This document shows positions 1-6,039 of a stretch of 11,055 nt of DNA, piece by piece. Below the pieces are notes generated by a model. The model was not told where the DNA came from and did not search any database. It was given only the letters and a program-made list of their open reading frames with translations. Position numbers and translations under genes: made by a program. The DNA is taken from the NCBI GenBank assembly GCA_965370965.1, contig CBDUWQ010000132.1:1-11055 (forward strand). The letters run 5' to 3'. Source of the DNA: GH45 sp965370965. Lineage in GTDB: Bacteria; Bacteroidota; Bacteroidia; Bacteroidales; SZUA-534. The stretch's first letter is position 1. Each line of letters opens with the position of its first letter.

Positions 1-49
1 ATAATCAGAGTATTAATTGAAGTTGTGATGAATTCTTGCATAATTCAGG
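1..49. mobile_element. Presumed right end of an insertion element or MITE, cut by the window edge
   Basis: The stretch ends in GCATAATTCAGG (38-49), the same terminal motif found at the right end of the element at 3964-4162, and closely related to the 14-bp terminal repeat of the element at 3729-3942. It is followed directly by TTAA (50-53), which fits the 4-bp target sites TTAG and CTAA flanking the other two elements. The 18 bases 37-54 match 4150-4167 at 17 positions. The left end lies outside the window, so neither its size nor a transposase can be judged. This is inferred from the shared end only. Confidence 0.35.
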
Positions 50-88
50 TTAAATTCTTTACTGTAAAATCTCTTTTTTGATTCCATT

Positions 89-128
89 TTTCTAAGATAT
101 TATTTTTTTAATAATTATGTCTTAGAAA
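89..128. repeat. AT-rich stem-loop next to the truncated MBL gene
   Basis: TTTCTAAGA (89-97) is perfectly complementary to TCTTAGAAA (120-128). Inside it, ATTATT (99-104) can pair with AATAAT (110-115) around a short T-rich loop. Neither strand has a convincing U-tract after the hairpin, so it is not called a terminator. It lies between the element end at position 49 and the stop codon of the broken MBL reading frame at 144. It may mark the place where that locus was rearranged. Confidence 0.5.
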
Positions 129-143
129 TTTGTCTCCTCAAAG

Positions 144-308
144 CTACCAATTCCATGATAATCCTTTAAGTTTTCTTGAATCAAATTGTGACTTATCAGA
201 GTTAACCAATGGCATTCCGAAGTCAACAACAACTCGTGTCGATTTTGTCCATATCTCAACACATGAACCACCAATCTCATTTGTTCCTCTATGAATTCTG
301 AAGTTCAT
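144..308 (-). pseudogene. 5' remnant of an RNase J-like metallo-beta-lactamase-fold hydrolase
   Basis: An ATG at 306-308 opens a 54-codon frame ending in TAG at 144-146. The peptide begins MNFRIHRGTNEIGGSCVEI and continues through VVVDFGMPLV. This is the first beta-strand pair of the RNase J/CPSF-type metallo-beta-lactamase family (IHRGTxEIGGxCVEI...DFGMPL). Full members are several hundred residues long and carry an HxHxDH metal site further on. That site is absent here, and further stops follow at once, so the product cannot be a working hydrolase. The stub starts 12 bp after the nuclease stop codon on the same strand, suggesting the two once formed an operon. The break lies about 95 bp from an element end at position 49. 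Family recognition rests on the N-terminal motif alone. Confidence 0.72.
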
Positions 309-320
309 ATTAATTACTAT

Positions 321-1148
321 TTAGCACCAAAGATTTTCGGAAACAATTGTTTTCACATCCCCTTTTGCATAAATTCTCACACCTTCAAATTCATCATTAT
401 TTTTTATTAATGATTTCAGTCTACCATCTCTTTGGTCTTTATCAAAACCAAAAATTAACAGTGTTACTTTATTATCAACATTTACAGGTGCTGGTAATGA
501 TAAATTAAAAAGATTATTTAAGTTTTCAATGTATTCAATGTATTCTAGAATAATTTCATTTTCTCTTTGTTTGATTTGAGATTCATACCTTTTAATTTGA
601 CTAATCACATGTGGTATTCCCGTTGACCAAATTTCTGGATTTGAGAAATGCTTTGCTTCGACAAATTGAAGAGTCTTTGTAGCTTTATTTAAAAGAAGAA
701 TATCAATTCTATCTTGCTTTCTCCCTTTTTCTAATGATTCAAATGATATTTCAATATCCAAAATAACCACATTACTATCAGACAAGTAAGAGTGTTTATG
801 GTAGATTTCTGAAACTCCATAAGCTTCTATGCCTGTATAATTAGCACAATTTTCTTTTATTCTTGAATAGTTTGTTTCAAAATTCGAAGCAAGTTTACAA
901 TTTAATAATTCCGATTCAGTTAGATAGTCGTTCCCATTTGATTCTATTACTGCGGCATATTTTAAATGTGTTTTAAATCCACGATTATCAAAATTAAATA
1001 ATCTGCCACCTTTGTGATATAAATCAACATAATTATTTCTAATCGCAAGAAATGTTTTTTGTTTTTCACAATCGAATTTTAACTTATTAATCCATAAATC
1101 ACTATTTACTAACTTTTCTTTGATTTGATTTTCTAATTTTCTTTTCAT
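321..1148 (-). CDS. Orphan PD-(D/E)XK (RecB/Cas4-like) nuclease-fold protein
   Basis: This 275-residue protein is not one I can name, but its middle carries a credible PD-(D/E)XK nuclease core. D131 and E133 lie in a strand, D149 is in RIDILLL (147-153), and E164 and K166 are in QFVEAKH (161-167). A QxxxY motif follows (Q184, Y188), as in RecB- and Cas4-type nucleases. The first 120 residues are basic and resemble nothing I recognise; the last 50 are charged. There is no signal peptide or membrane segment, so it is presumably cytoplasmic and acts on DNA or RNA. The ATG at 1146-1148 is the first start in the frame and no Shine-Dalgarno is visible. The gene is visibly AT-rich and is followed after 12 bp by a broken MBL-hydrolase gene. 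A role in defence or DNA processing is inference; no methyltransferase or helicase partner is present. Confidence 0.65.
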   Translation of the reverse strand: MKRKLENQIKEKLVNSDLWINKLKFDCEKQKTFLAIRNNYVDLYHKGGRLFNFDNRGFKTHLKYAAVIESNGNDYLTESELLNCKLASNFETNYSRIKENCANYTGIEAYGVSEIYHKHSYLSDSNVVILDIEISFESLEKGRKQDRIDILLLNKATKTLQFVEAKHFSNPEIWSTGIPHVISQIKRYESQIKQRENEIILEYIEYIENLNNLFNLSLPAPVNVDNKVTLLIFGFDKDQRDGRLKSLIKNNDEFEGVRIYAKGDVKTIVSENLWC

Positions 1149-1151
1149 GGG

Positions 1152-1374
1152 GGTATCATTTATTTTAATAGCCTATAACTACAGGTTATAAGGCTATTTT
1201 ATTTACAATAAAGCTTTAAAAAATGTAAATTTCTTGTTTTTGTGGTGTAATTTTAACGTGTACTTATAAACTATTTGAGCAAAACGAAAAAGCGTTTTAT
1301 GTAGGTACAACTTTCATAGGATTTATTGAATTTTACTAAATTTGTGGTAGTACCAATTTAGTTTTAATGATACC
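1152..1374. repeat. Hairpin-rich spacer bounded by a 9-bp inverted repeat
   Basis: The spacer between the phosphatase stop and the nuclease start is bounded by GGTATCATT (1152-1160) and its exact complement AATGATACC (1366-1374). Inside are three stem-loops. AATAGCCTATAAC (1167-1179) pairs with 1185-1198 with one bulged base. AAAACG (1281-1286) pairs with CGTTTT (1293-1298). ACTAAATT (1335-1342) pairs with AATTTAGT (1355-1362), with an inner TGGTA/TACCA pair. The T-rich side of the first hairpin is on the plus strand, although both flanking genes are on the minus strand. A MITE is possible, but no target duplication is visible. No clear promoter for the nuclease gene was found. Confidence 0.4.
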
Positions 1375-1387
1375 ATTATAAATTCAA

Positions 1388-3346
1388 TTATAAGCGCACA
1401 CCTATTACAGTTATGTCATCTGTTTGATCTTCAATAACAACAGTATTTGCAGTATGGTATTTTCCTTCACATTTTTTCCAATCTTCAATTTCGTTATTAA
1501 GCTTCTCGCATTGTTCTGACATTGAAGAGTCTTGAATTTCAGTTAGTAAATGCTTAAATTTTTTTGTCATATATTTTCTGCTATCAACACCGCCAAGCTG
1601 GTCGGCATAACCATCGGAAAATGAGTAAACCGTATTGCCTTTTTGTAAACGAACTTCTTGAGCATGGTAGCCATTTATTAATTTGGTGTTAACCGTTTTT
1701 GCCCCTTTGCCTAATTGGGTTAATTCATTATTTATAAATACATAAACAGGGCGGCCGTAGCTTGCAACCTTTAGAGTGCTGGTTTTGGTGTTAATGCAGC
1801 ATAAAGCAAGCTCCATTTCGGAGCTGCCTGCTACCAAACTGCTTGAGTGTTTTAACAGATCACGAATTTTTGGCATTACATAAGACAAAATATCCACAGG
1901 GTTTTCAATTTTGTTATTATTAACAGCTTCGTGTAAAAAATTATAACAAATACCTGATAGTATTGAGCCCGAAATTCCATGCCCTGTACAATCGGCTGCA
2001 GTAAAAATAACCGAATTGTTAATTTTAGAAATAAAATAAAAATCACCGCTCACAATATCTTTTGGTTTAAAAAGAATAAAACTGTCCGGAAAATGTTCTT
2101 TAAGTTCATATGGCTGTGGCATAAATGTTTTTTGAATATATTGCCCGCTTCTAAATGTCCCTTTAATATGTTTAAGTAAATTGTTTGTTGTATCTAATCG
2201 TTTTAATGTTGTGTGTAGATACTGTTTTGACAGATACTTATGAAATAGTTTTATCTCGTTTTTTAATTCATTAACCGAATTTATTTTATTGAATACATTA
2301 TCAAACCTATTTTGAATTTCATCGTTTTGTTGGGTAATTATGCTTTGCAAATTTTTTATTTGAGTTTCTACCTCAAAAACAAAACCTGCTTGTTGGTTAA
2401 TATAAGGTATATCTTCCGATAATTCGGGAGAAACCTTAACTGCCACATAACCAATATCAACAAGCAGTGCCGGAATAAAGCGCACCATTATGCGGTCTTT
2501 TTCTTGCTCATGCGGCGGCAGTTCATTGTATGGTACAAGGCAATTATGTTGCTTTAAATTGTTATTGCGTATTTTGTTGTAAGTCCAGCCACTTAACCGG
2601 CGCTCCCAACTCCAACGGTCATGTTCTATCATGGCCATGGTCTCAATTTCGTTATCGCACAGTTTTAAAAGTTGTGGCATTACACCAGTGTCAACAGGTT
2701 GTATTTTATAGCCAATTGATAGTAGTTTTGATGGAATATGAAATGCATTATCAATGTTTGCAGCTTTGATATCGCTGCTTAACTTATCAAATTCTTTGGT
2801 AAAAGTCTGTTTGTTTTCCGATATAAGATACATCCCTCGGTAAACATTGGTTGATGTTTTATCAACCATATGTTTACAAAATTGGGCATGTATTGAACGA
2901 GCCAGTTGCTCGGCAAGTGGCTCGTTTATAAATGTATCCTCAGCAGGGCGATATAGTTCGTAGCCCAATTGTTTAAATGCTACCGGAATTATATATACCC
3001 ATTCGCAAAACTGCTTTTTTACTGATTCTGCCAATTCCTCAAAACTTGCCGGCATGGCATTATCATCGGAAGTGTTAAGTTTATTAACCCGCCATAAAGC
3101 ATAAATAAACGATGCCATTTCATTAACCTGTGCATCGGTAATAATACATGATCGGCAATAGTTTTTATACTTGCGGACTTTAATTTTATGATTACCAAAT
3201 AAAATAGCTATTTGGTTCAATAGAACAGGAGTAAAACCAACATCAAAATTTTTATTATTAAAATATACTTTAAGCTTGTTGGTTATCTCCTGTACTTGAC
3301 TATCCGATGGATTAGGTGTAAAAATAATTGAATCAACAGTATTCAT
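1388..3346 (-). CDS. RyR-repeat / SpoIIE-type protein phosphatase fusion
   Basis: This 652-residue soluble protein has an unusual domain order. Residues about 74-303 form three RyR-like repeats. The third (233-303) is the clearest, with EHDRWSWERRLSGW (241-254), LVPYNELP (270-277) and IGY (298-300). Repeats one (74-133) and two (143-218) are degenerate but keep the F-x-x-L segment and the closing GYEL/GYKI. A likely coiled coil (about 326-395) follows, then a SpoIIE/PP2C phosphatase domain (about 410-652). That domain has SGDFY (D435), AADCTGHG (D452, H456), SDG (D578) and DDITVIGV (D643, D644), so the metal-binding acidic residues appear intact. It should dephosphorylate Ser/Thr in a partner, with the RyR repeats as sensor. 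No STAS or anti-sigma partner gene lies in the window. It starts 42 bp after the zinc-ribbon gene on the same strand, probably as one unit. The ligand and target are unknown. Confidence 0.88.
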   Translation of the reverse strand: MNTVDSIIFTPNPSDSQVQEITNKLKVYFNNKNFDVGFTPVLLNQIAILFGNHKIKVRKYKNYCRSCIITDAQVNEMASFIYALWRVNKLNTSDDNAMPASFEELAESVKKQFCEWVYIIPVAFKQLGYELYRPAEDTFINEPLAEQLARSIHAQFCKHMVDKTSTNVYRGMYLISENKQTFTKEFDKLSSDIKAANIDNAFHIPSKLLSIGYKIQPVDTGVMPQLLKLCDNEIETMAMIEHDRWSWERRLSGWTYNKIRNNNLKQHNCLVPYNELPPHEQEKDRIMVRFIPALLVDIGYVAVKVSPELSEDIPYINQQAGFVFEVETQIKNLQSIITQQNDEIQNRFDNVFNKINSVNELKNEIKLFHKYLSKQYLHTTLKRLDTTNNLLKHIKGTFRSGQYIQKTFMPQPYELKEHFPDSFILFKPKDIVSGDFYFISKINNSVIFTAADCTGHGISGSILSGICYNFLHEAVNNNKIENPVDILSYVMPKIRDLLKHSSSLVAGSSEMELALCCINTKTSTLKVASYGRPVYVFINNELTQLGKGAKTVNTKLINGYHAQEVRLQKGNTVYSFSDGYADQLGGVDSRKYMTKKFKHLLTEIQDSSMSEQCEKLNNEIEDWKKCEGKYHTANTVVIEDQTDDITVIGVRL

Positions 3347-3377
3347 AAATTATTAAATTTGAATATTGGTAATTTAT

Positions 3378-3385
3378 CAAATGTA
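3378..3385 (-). promoter_or_regulatory. Possible -7 element before the phosphatase gene
   Basis: Read on the minus strand this is TACATTTG, a match to the Bacteroidota -7 consensus TAnnTTTG, about 32 bp before the phosphatase ATG. It partly overlaps or abuts the 42-bp gap after the zinc-ribbon gene. No TTTG is seen at the expected -33 distance. It may give the phosphatase its own transcript in addition to read-through from the zinc-ribbon gene. Confidence 0.3.
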
Positions 3386-3388
3386 TGC

Positions 3389-3622
3389 TTACCACGGATA
3401 ATCACCTATAAGTTTATGACACTCAGGACATGTGTAGCCGCCTTTTTGAGCAATTTTTGCTGCTTGGCGTGCACAGCTTGAACAAAAGCCTGCATTACAA
3501 TCAGGACATTTATAACCGGGGCGTGTTCCGCTTTGCGCCATACTGCGCATTTGCTCGGGGGTAACTGCCCCAAAGGTATGCTTACCCACAGGGGCTCCGC
3601 ATTTTGAACATTGTTTTGACAT
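3389..3622 (-). CDS. Small zinc-ribbon protein with four CxxC pairs
   Basis: This 77-residue protein has four CxxC pairs: C5/C8, C39/C42, C47/C50 and C65/C68, the last followed by H69. Eight cysteines are enough for two four-cysteine zinc sites, in zinc-ribbon or interleaved treble-clef arrangement. Between the first and second pairs lies a helical, methionine-rich stretch (TPEQMRSMAQSG). There is no signal peptide or membrane segment. The function is not recognisable; such proteins usually bind nucleic acid or act as protein adaptors. It lies 42 bp upstream of the RyR-phosphatase gene on the same strand, so co-transcription and a shared role are likely. The ATG at 3620-3622 was chosen because the first CxxC follows it directly. 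About 100 bp upstream, a MITE-like element sits in the promoter region, and no TAnnTTTG motif is visible between them. Confidence 0.8.
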   Translation of the reverse strand: MSKQCSKCGAPVGKHTFGAVTPEQMRSMAQSGTRPGYKCPDCNAGFCSSCARQAAKIAQKGGYTCPECHKLIGDYPW

Positions 3623-3724
3623 AATATTATGTTTTTGTACCTAAATATCTAAAATGAAATCGTTATGAAGTTTTGTAGCAGTATTGTGCAATACAGAACC
3701 GTAATAGATTTTTATTTTAGATTT

Positions 3725-3946
3725 TTAGCCTGAATAATTCATAAACTTTTTGAAAAAGCAGTTAACATATTGATTATCACAACAAAAGGGTATTTTAGTA
3801 AAAAAATTAATTTTTGAAAAAGTTTCCAAGTGCATTTATTTTAATGCATCTGTTTCGTTACGAAACCCTTGAAATATAAAGATATATCGGCGGTTTCCGA
3901 TGCCTTACAGCTACATCAAACTAAACGCATGAATTATTCAGGTTAG
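3725..3946. mobile_element. MITE-like element with perfect 14-bp TIRs and TTAG duplication
   Basis: CCTGAATAATTCAT (3729-3742) and its exact reverse complement ATGAATTATTCAGG (3929-3942) bound a 214-bp segment with no coding capacity. TTAG occurs immediately outside both ends (3725-3728 and 3943-3946), as expected of a 4-bp target-site duplication. Three small palindromes lie inside: TGCATT/AATGCA (3831-3848), GTTTCGT-T-ACGAAAC (3852-3866) and ATCGG/CCGAT (3886-3901). Without a transposase it would be non-autonomous. The CC ends and 4-bp TA-centred target resemble the IS1380/piggyBac-like group, but that assignment is inference. It lies 102 bp upstream of the zinc-ribbon start codon; the 3623-3724 stretch shows no recognisable feature. 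Confidence 0.75.
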
Positions 3947-3959
3947 GTTTGTTACTGCT

Positions 3960-4166
3960 CTAATATGAATTATGTACAAATTTGTTTAGTACAAGGTCAA
4001 ACTACTGCAAATAAAGAGAATGCCTGTTTTGACGGGTAGGCAGGCTCAAAGTCCGATTCTCATCCCGAGAAAAACACCGAGACTGCGAGCTATATTTCTG
4101 CACCTCCCTTTATTATATTGTGTTTTGACTTTTTATAACAAAAAACTTATGCATAATTCAGGCTAA
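3960..4166. mobile_element. Second MITE-like element of the same type with CTAA duplication
   Basis: The right end is GCATAATTCAGG (4151-4162). The left end reads TATGAATTATG (3964-3974), matching the inverted right end (CCTGAATTATG) at 9 of 11 positions, with TA in place of CC. CTAA flanks both ends (3960-3963 and 4163-4166). The 199-bp interior has a visibly GC-richer core (about 4016-4105). In it GAGAAT (4016-4021) plus GCCTG (4022-4026) can pair with CAGGC (4041-4045) and ATTCTC (4056-4061). TTCTC (4057-4061) can instead pair with GAGAA (4067-4071). It is separated from the first element by 21 bp including both duplications. The rest of the gap up to the lipid kinase gene (4167-4278) shows no clear promoter. 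Confidence 0.55.
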
Positions 4167-4278
4167 AGGCTACTGATTTGCAAACTTTATTTCATTGGAG
4201 TTTTTTTATTAGCGTAATCGCAGCTTTTATATTAATAGAGGTTAAATTAGCAGTTTAATATGTTTAAAAACCATTATT

Positions 4279-5205
4279 TTGAAAAAGATAGCATTTATTG
4301 TAAGGGGTAATTTGCGCAACCCCGATAAATTCCGTTCAAATATTACAAAGTATTTTCAAAATGGATTTGAAGTTTTTTTAAAGTTTACACGGCGTGGCGG
4401 GCATGCTGTTGAGCTTGTGCAAGAGCTTATGGAGCAAGAGCTTGATTACTTGGTTGGGGTAGGGGGTGATGGCACTTTTAGCGAAGTGGTGAATGGTTAT
4501 ATGCTGGCATCGGCTGATTGTAGGGAGAATACAGTTTTGGTAGCTTTCCCCAGAGGGTCGGGTAACGATTTTGCGCGCACGGCAGGCAAGGTTGAAAGCA
4601 TGGAGCATTTATACGCTTTAATTAACCGAAACCAAAATCAGCCCCTTGATATTGTTGAGGCAAGGTTTTTTGAAAATGGGAAGGAGAAGGTGCGATACTA
4701 CGATAACTCATTTGATATTGGGTTAGGTGGGCTGGTGTCAAAATTTATGAATAAAAGCGGTAAAACATGGGGCAGTAATTTTACTTATTTTTATAATATT
4801 TTGCGTTCGTTTCTGTTTTTTAAGCGTATTCCTGTTGTGGTTACTTCGCCAGAGGTAAATTTTAAAGGTAATGTTTTGCTTATAGCAGTTAATAATGGTA
4901 AGTATTTTGGTAGTGGACTTGGAATTGCACCCAATGCAAAACTTGACGATGGCATGGCAAACATGGTAATTGCGCGCAATATTAGTATATTTCAGTTTTT
5001 GCTATTTATGCCTGCATTAAAAAAAGCAAAACCAATAAAAATTAGCGAGCTTTTTTACCACGAAATCAGCAGTTGCAAAATTGAAAGCCCAATAAAGGAT
5101 TGTCCCATTGAAATGGATGGCGAAGTTATAGGGAGTGTGCCTTTGCAGCTAAAAGTTTTGAAGCATGCGGCAAAAATAATTAGTGTTTATTCAAACTCTA
5201 ATTAG
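4279..5205 (+). CDS. YegS/DagK-family diacylglycerol (lipid) kinase
   Basis: This 308-residue protein belongs to the DAGK catalytic-domain family, which transfers phosphate from ATP to diacylglycerol or related lipids such as sphingoid bases at the inner membrane surface. The N-terminal domain has the nucleotide-binding GGDGTFSEVVNG (62-73) and PRGSGNDFA (91-99). The C-terminal domain has NNGKYFGSGLGIAPNA (205-220), LDDGM (222-226) and EMDGE (278-282), all typical of the family. Length is normal (about 300). The likely start is TTG at 4279-4281: the frame upstream is open only to 4246 and contains no ATG or GTG, and the peptide from TTG (MKKIAFIVRG) begins at the first beta-strand. It stands alone on the plus strand and overlaps the convergent cvfB gene by 8 bp. 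The exact lipid substrate cannot be told; Bacteroidota make sphingolipids, so a sphingoid base is possible. Confidence 0.88.
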   Translation: MKKIAFIVRGNLRNPDKFRSNITKYFQNGFEVFLKFTRRGGHAVELVQELMEQELDYLVGVGGDGTFSEVVNGYMLASADCRENTVLVAFPRGSGNDFARTAGKVESMEHLYALINRNQNQPLDIVEARFFENGKEKVRYYDNSFDIGLGGLVSKFMNKSGKTWGSNFTYFYNILRSFLFFKRIPVVVTSPEVNFKGNVLLIAVNNGKYFGSGLGIAPNAKLDDGMANMVIARNISIFQFLLFMPALKKAKPIKISELFYHEISSCKIESPIKDCPIEMDGEVIGSVPLQLKVLKHAAKIISVYSNSN

Positions 5206-6031
5206 CAATCTTTATCCCATCTGCTTCAATTAATATAAGCCTCTGTTTATATAGCGTGCCAATTGCTTTTTTAAAGTTCTTTTTACTTATTTCAAACAAT
5301 CTTTTTATTTCGTCGGGCGAGCTTTTATCGGTAACGTGTAAAAAACCACCTTCGCTTTTTAGCTTATTAAGTATTAGTTGAGAGATATTGTCAATTTTTT
5401 TAAACCCGGGCTTTTGTAGTATAAGGTCAATTTTATCGTCGTCGCGTAATTTTTTTATGTACCCTTTTAGCTTTTGGCCTCGTTTTATTTTTTGAAAAAC
5501 CTCATTTTCATAAATTAAACCCGAATGTAAATTGTTAATTACGGCCGTATAGCCTATATCCGATTTATTACTGATAAGCAAATCAACCTCTTGTCCAACT
5601 TCGTATTCGGGTGGAATGTTATCAAGAAATTTATCGAGTTTTGATGAGGCAGCCAGCCTTTGGCTTTCAATATCTAGATATATATAAACAAGGTATGATT
5701 TTCCTTCTTCCATATCTTGTTTTTGTTCGCGAAAAGGTACTAACAGGTGTTTGTCAAGTCCCCAATCGAGCCATGCCCCGGTTTTATTTACCTCAACAAC
5801 ACGTAAAACAGCAAACTCTTCAACTATAGCAAAAGGTTCGCGTGTTGTTGCAATAAGGCGGTCTTCCGAATCTTTATACAAAAACACCTCAATAATGTCA
5901 TCGGGTTTTGTATTAGGTGCCACCTGCCTAATCGGGAGCAGTATTTCGCCCAGTTCGCTCCCATCAAGGTATAAGCCAAAATCAAGCTCTTTTACCACTC
6001 GCAATTCATTGTATTTGCCCAGTTCTGTCAT
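5198..6031 (-). CDS. cvfB: CvfB-family S1 RNA-binding protein
   Basis: This 277-residue protein matches the CvfB/YitL family, which consists of tandem S1-type OB folds followed by a winged helix and binds RNA. The first S1-like domain spans about 1-63. The second, about 64-130, contains the family hallmark GLDKHLLVPFREQ (91-103) and RLAASSKLDKFL (125-136). The third spans about 142-207. A winged-helix domain covers about 225-277. In Staphylococcus aureus CvfB affects virulence gene expression; the role in Bacteroidota is not established. The gene is 8 bp downstream of the ATP-grasp gene on the same strand, so they are probably co-transcribed, and its 3' end overlaps the convergent lipid kinase gene by 8 bp. 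The ATG at 6029-6031 fits the usual family start and length. No separate promoter is visible. Confidence 0.87.
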   Translation of the reverse strand: MTELGKYNELRVVKELDFGLYLDGSELGEILLPIRQVAPNTKPDDIIEVFLYKDSEDRLIATTREPFAIVEEFAVLRVVEVNKTGAWLDWGLDKHLLVPFREQKQDMEEGKSYLVYIYLDIESQRLAASSKLDKFLDNIPPEYEVGQEVDLLISNKSDIGYTAVINNLHSGLIYENEVFQKIKRGQKLKGYIKKLRDDDKIDLILQKPGFKKIDNISQLILNKLKSEGGFLHVTDKSSPDEIKRLFEISKKNFKKAIGTLYKQRLILIEADGIKIAN

Positions 6032-6039
6032 AATTGTTT

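Noticed and set aside
1337..1344. TAAATTTG on the plus strand, a -7 consensus match
   Set aside because: No TTTG at the -33 distance and no gene or terminator follows; it is also half of a hairpin arm.
1979..2769. Plus-strand open frames of 66 and 79 codons inside the phosphatase gene
   Set aside because: They lie antisense to a clear protein domain, have no recognisable motifs, and are explained as shadows of the coding strand.
3354..3361. TAAATTTG on the plus strand near the phosphatase start
   Set aside because: No -33 element, and it would only transcribe antisense to the zinc-ribbon gene.
4016..4105. GC-richer structured stretch as a tRNA or known riboswitch
   Set aside because: No cloverleaf, TPsiC-like arm or known riboswitch core could be traced, and it falls inside a MITE-like element.
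37..4167. The 18-base direct repeat at 37 and 4150 as attachment sites of a 4.1-kb integrated island
   Set aside because: The same motif is better explained as the shared right end of separate small elements with their own 4-bp duplications; no integrase gene lies between.
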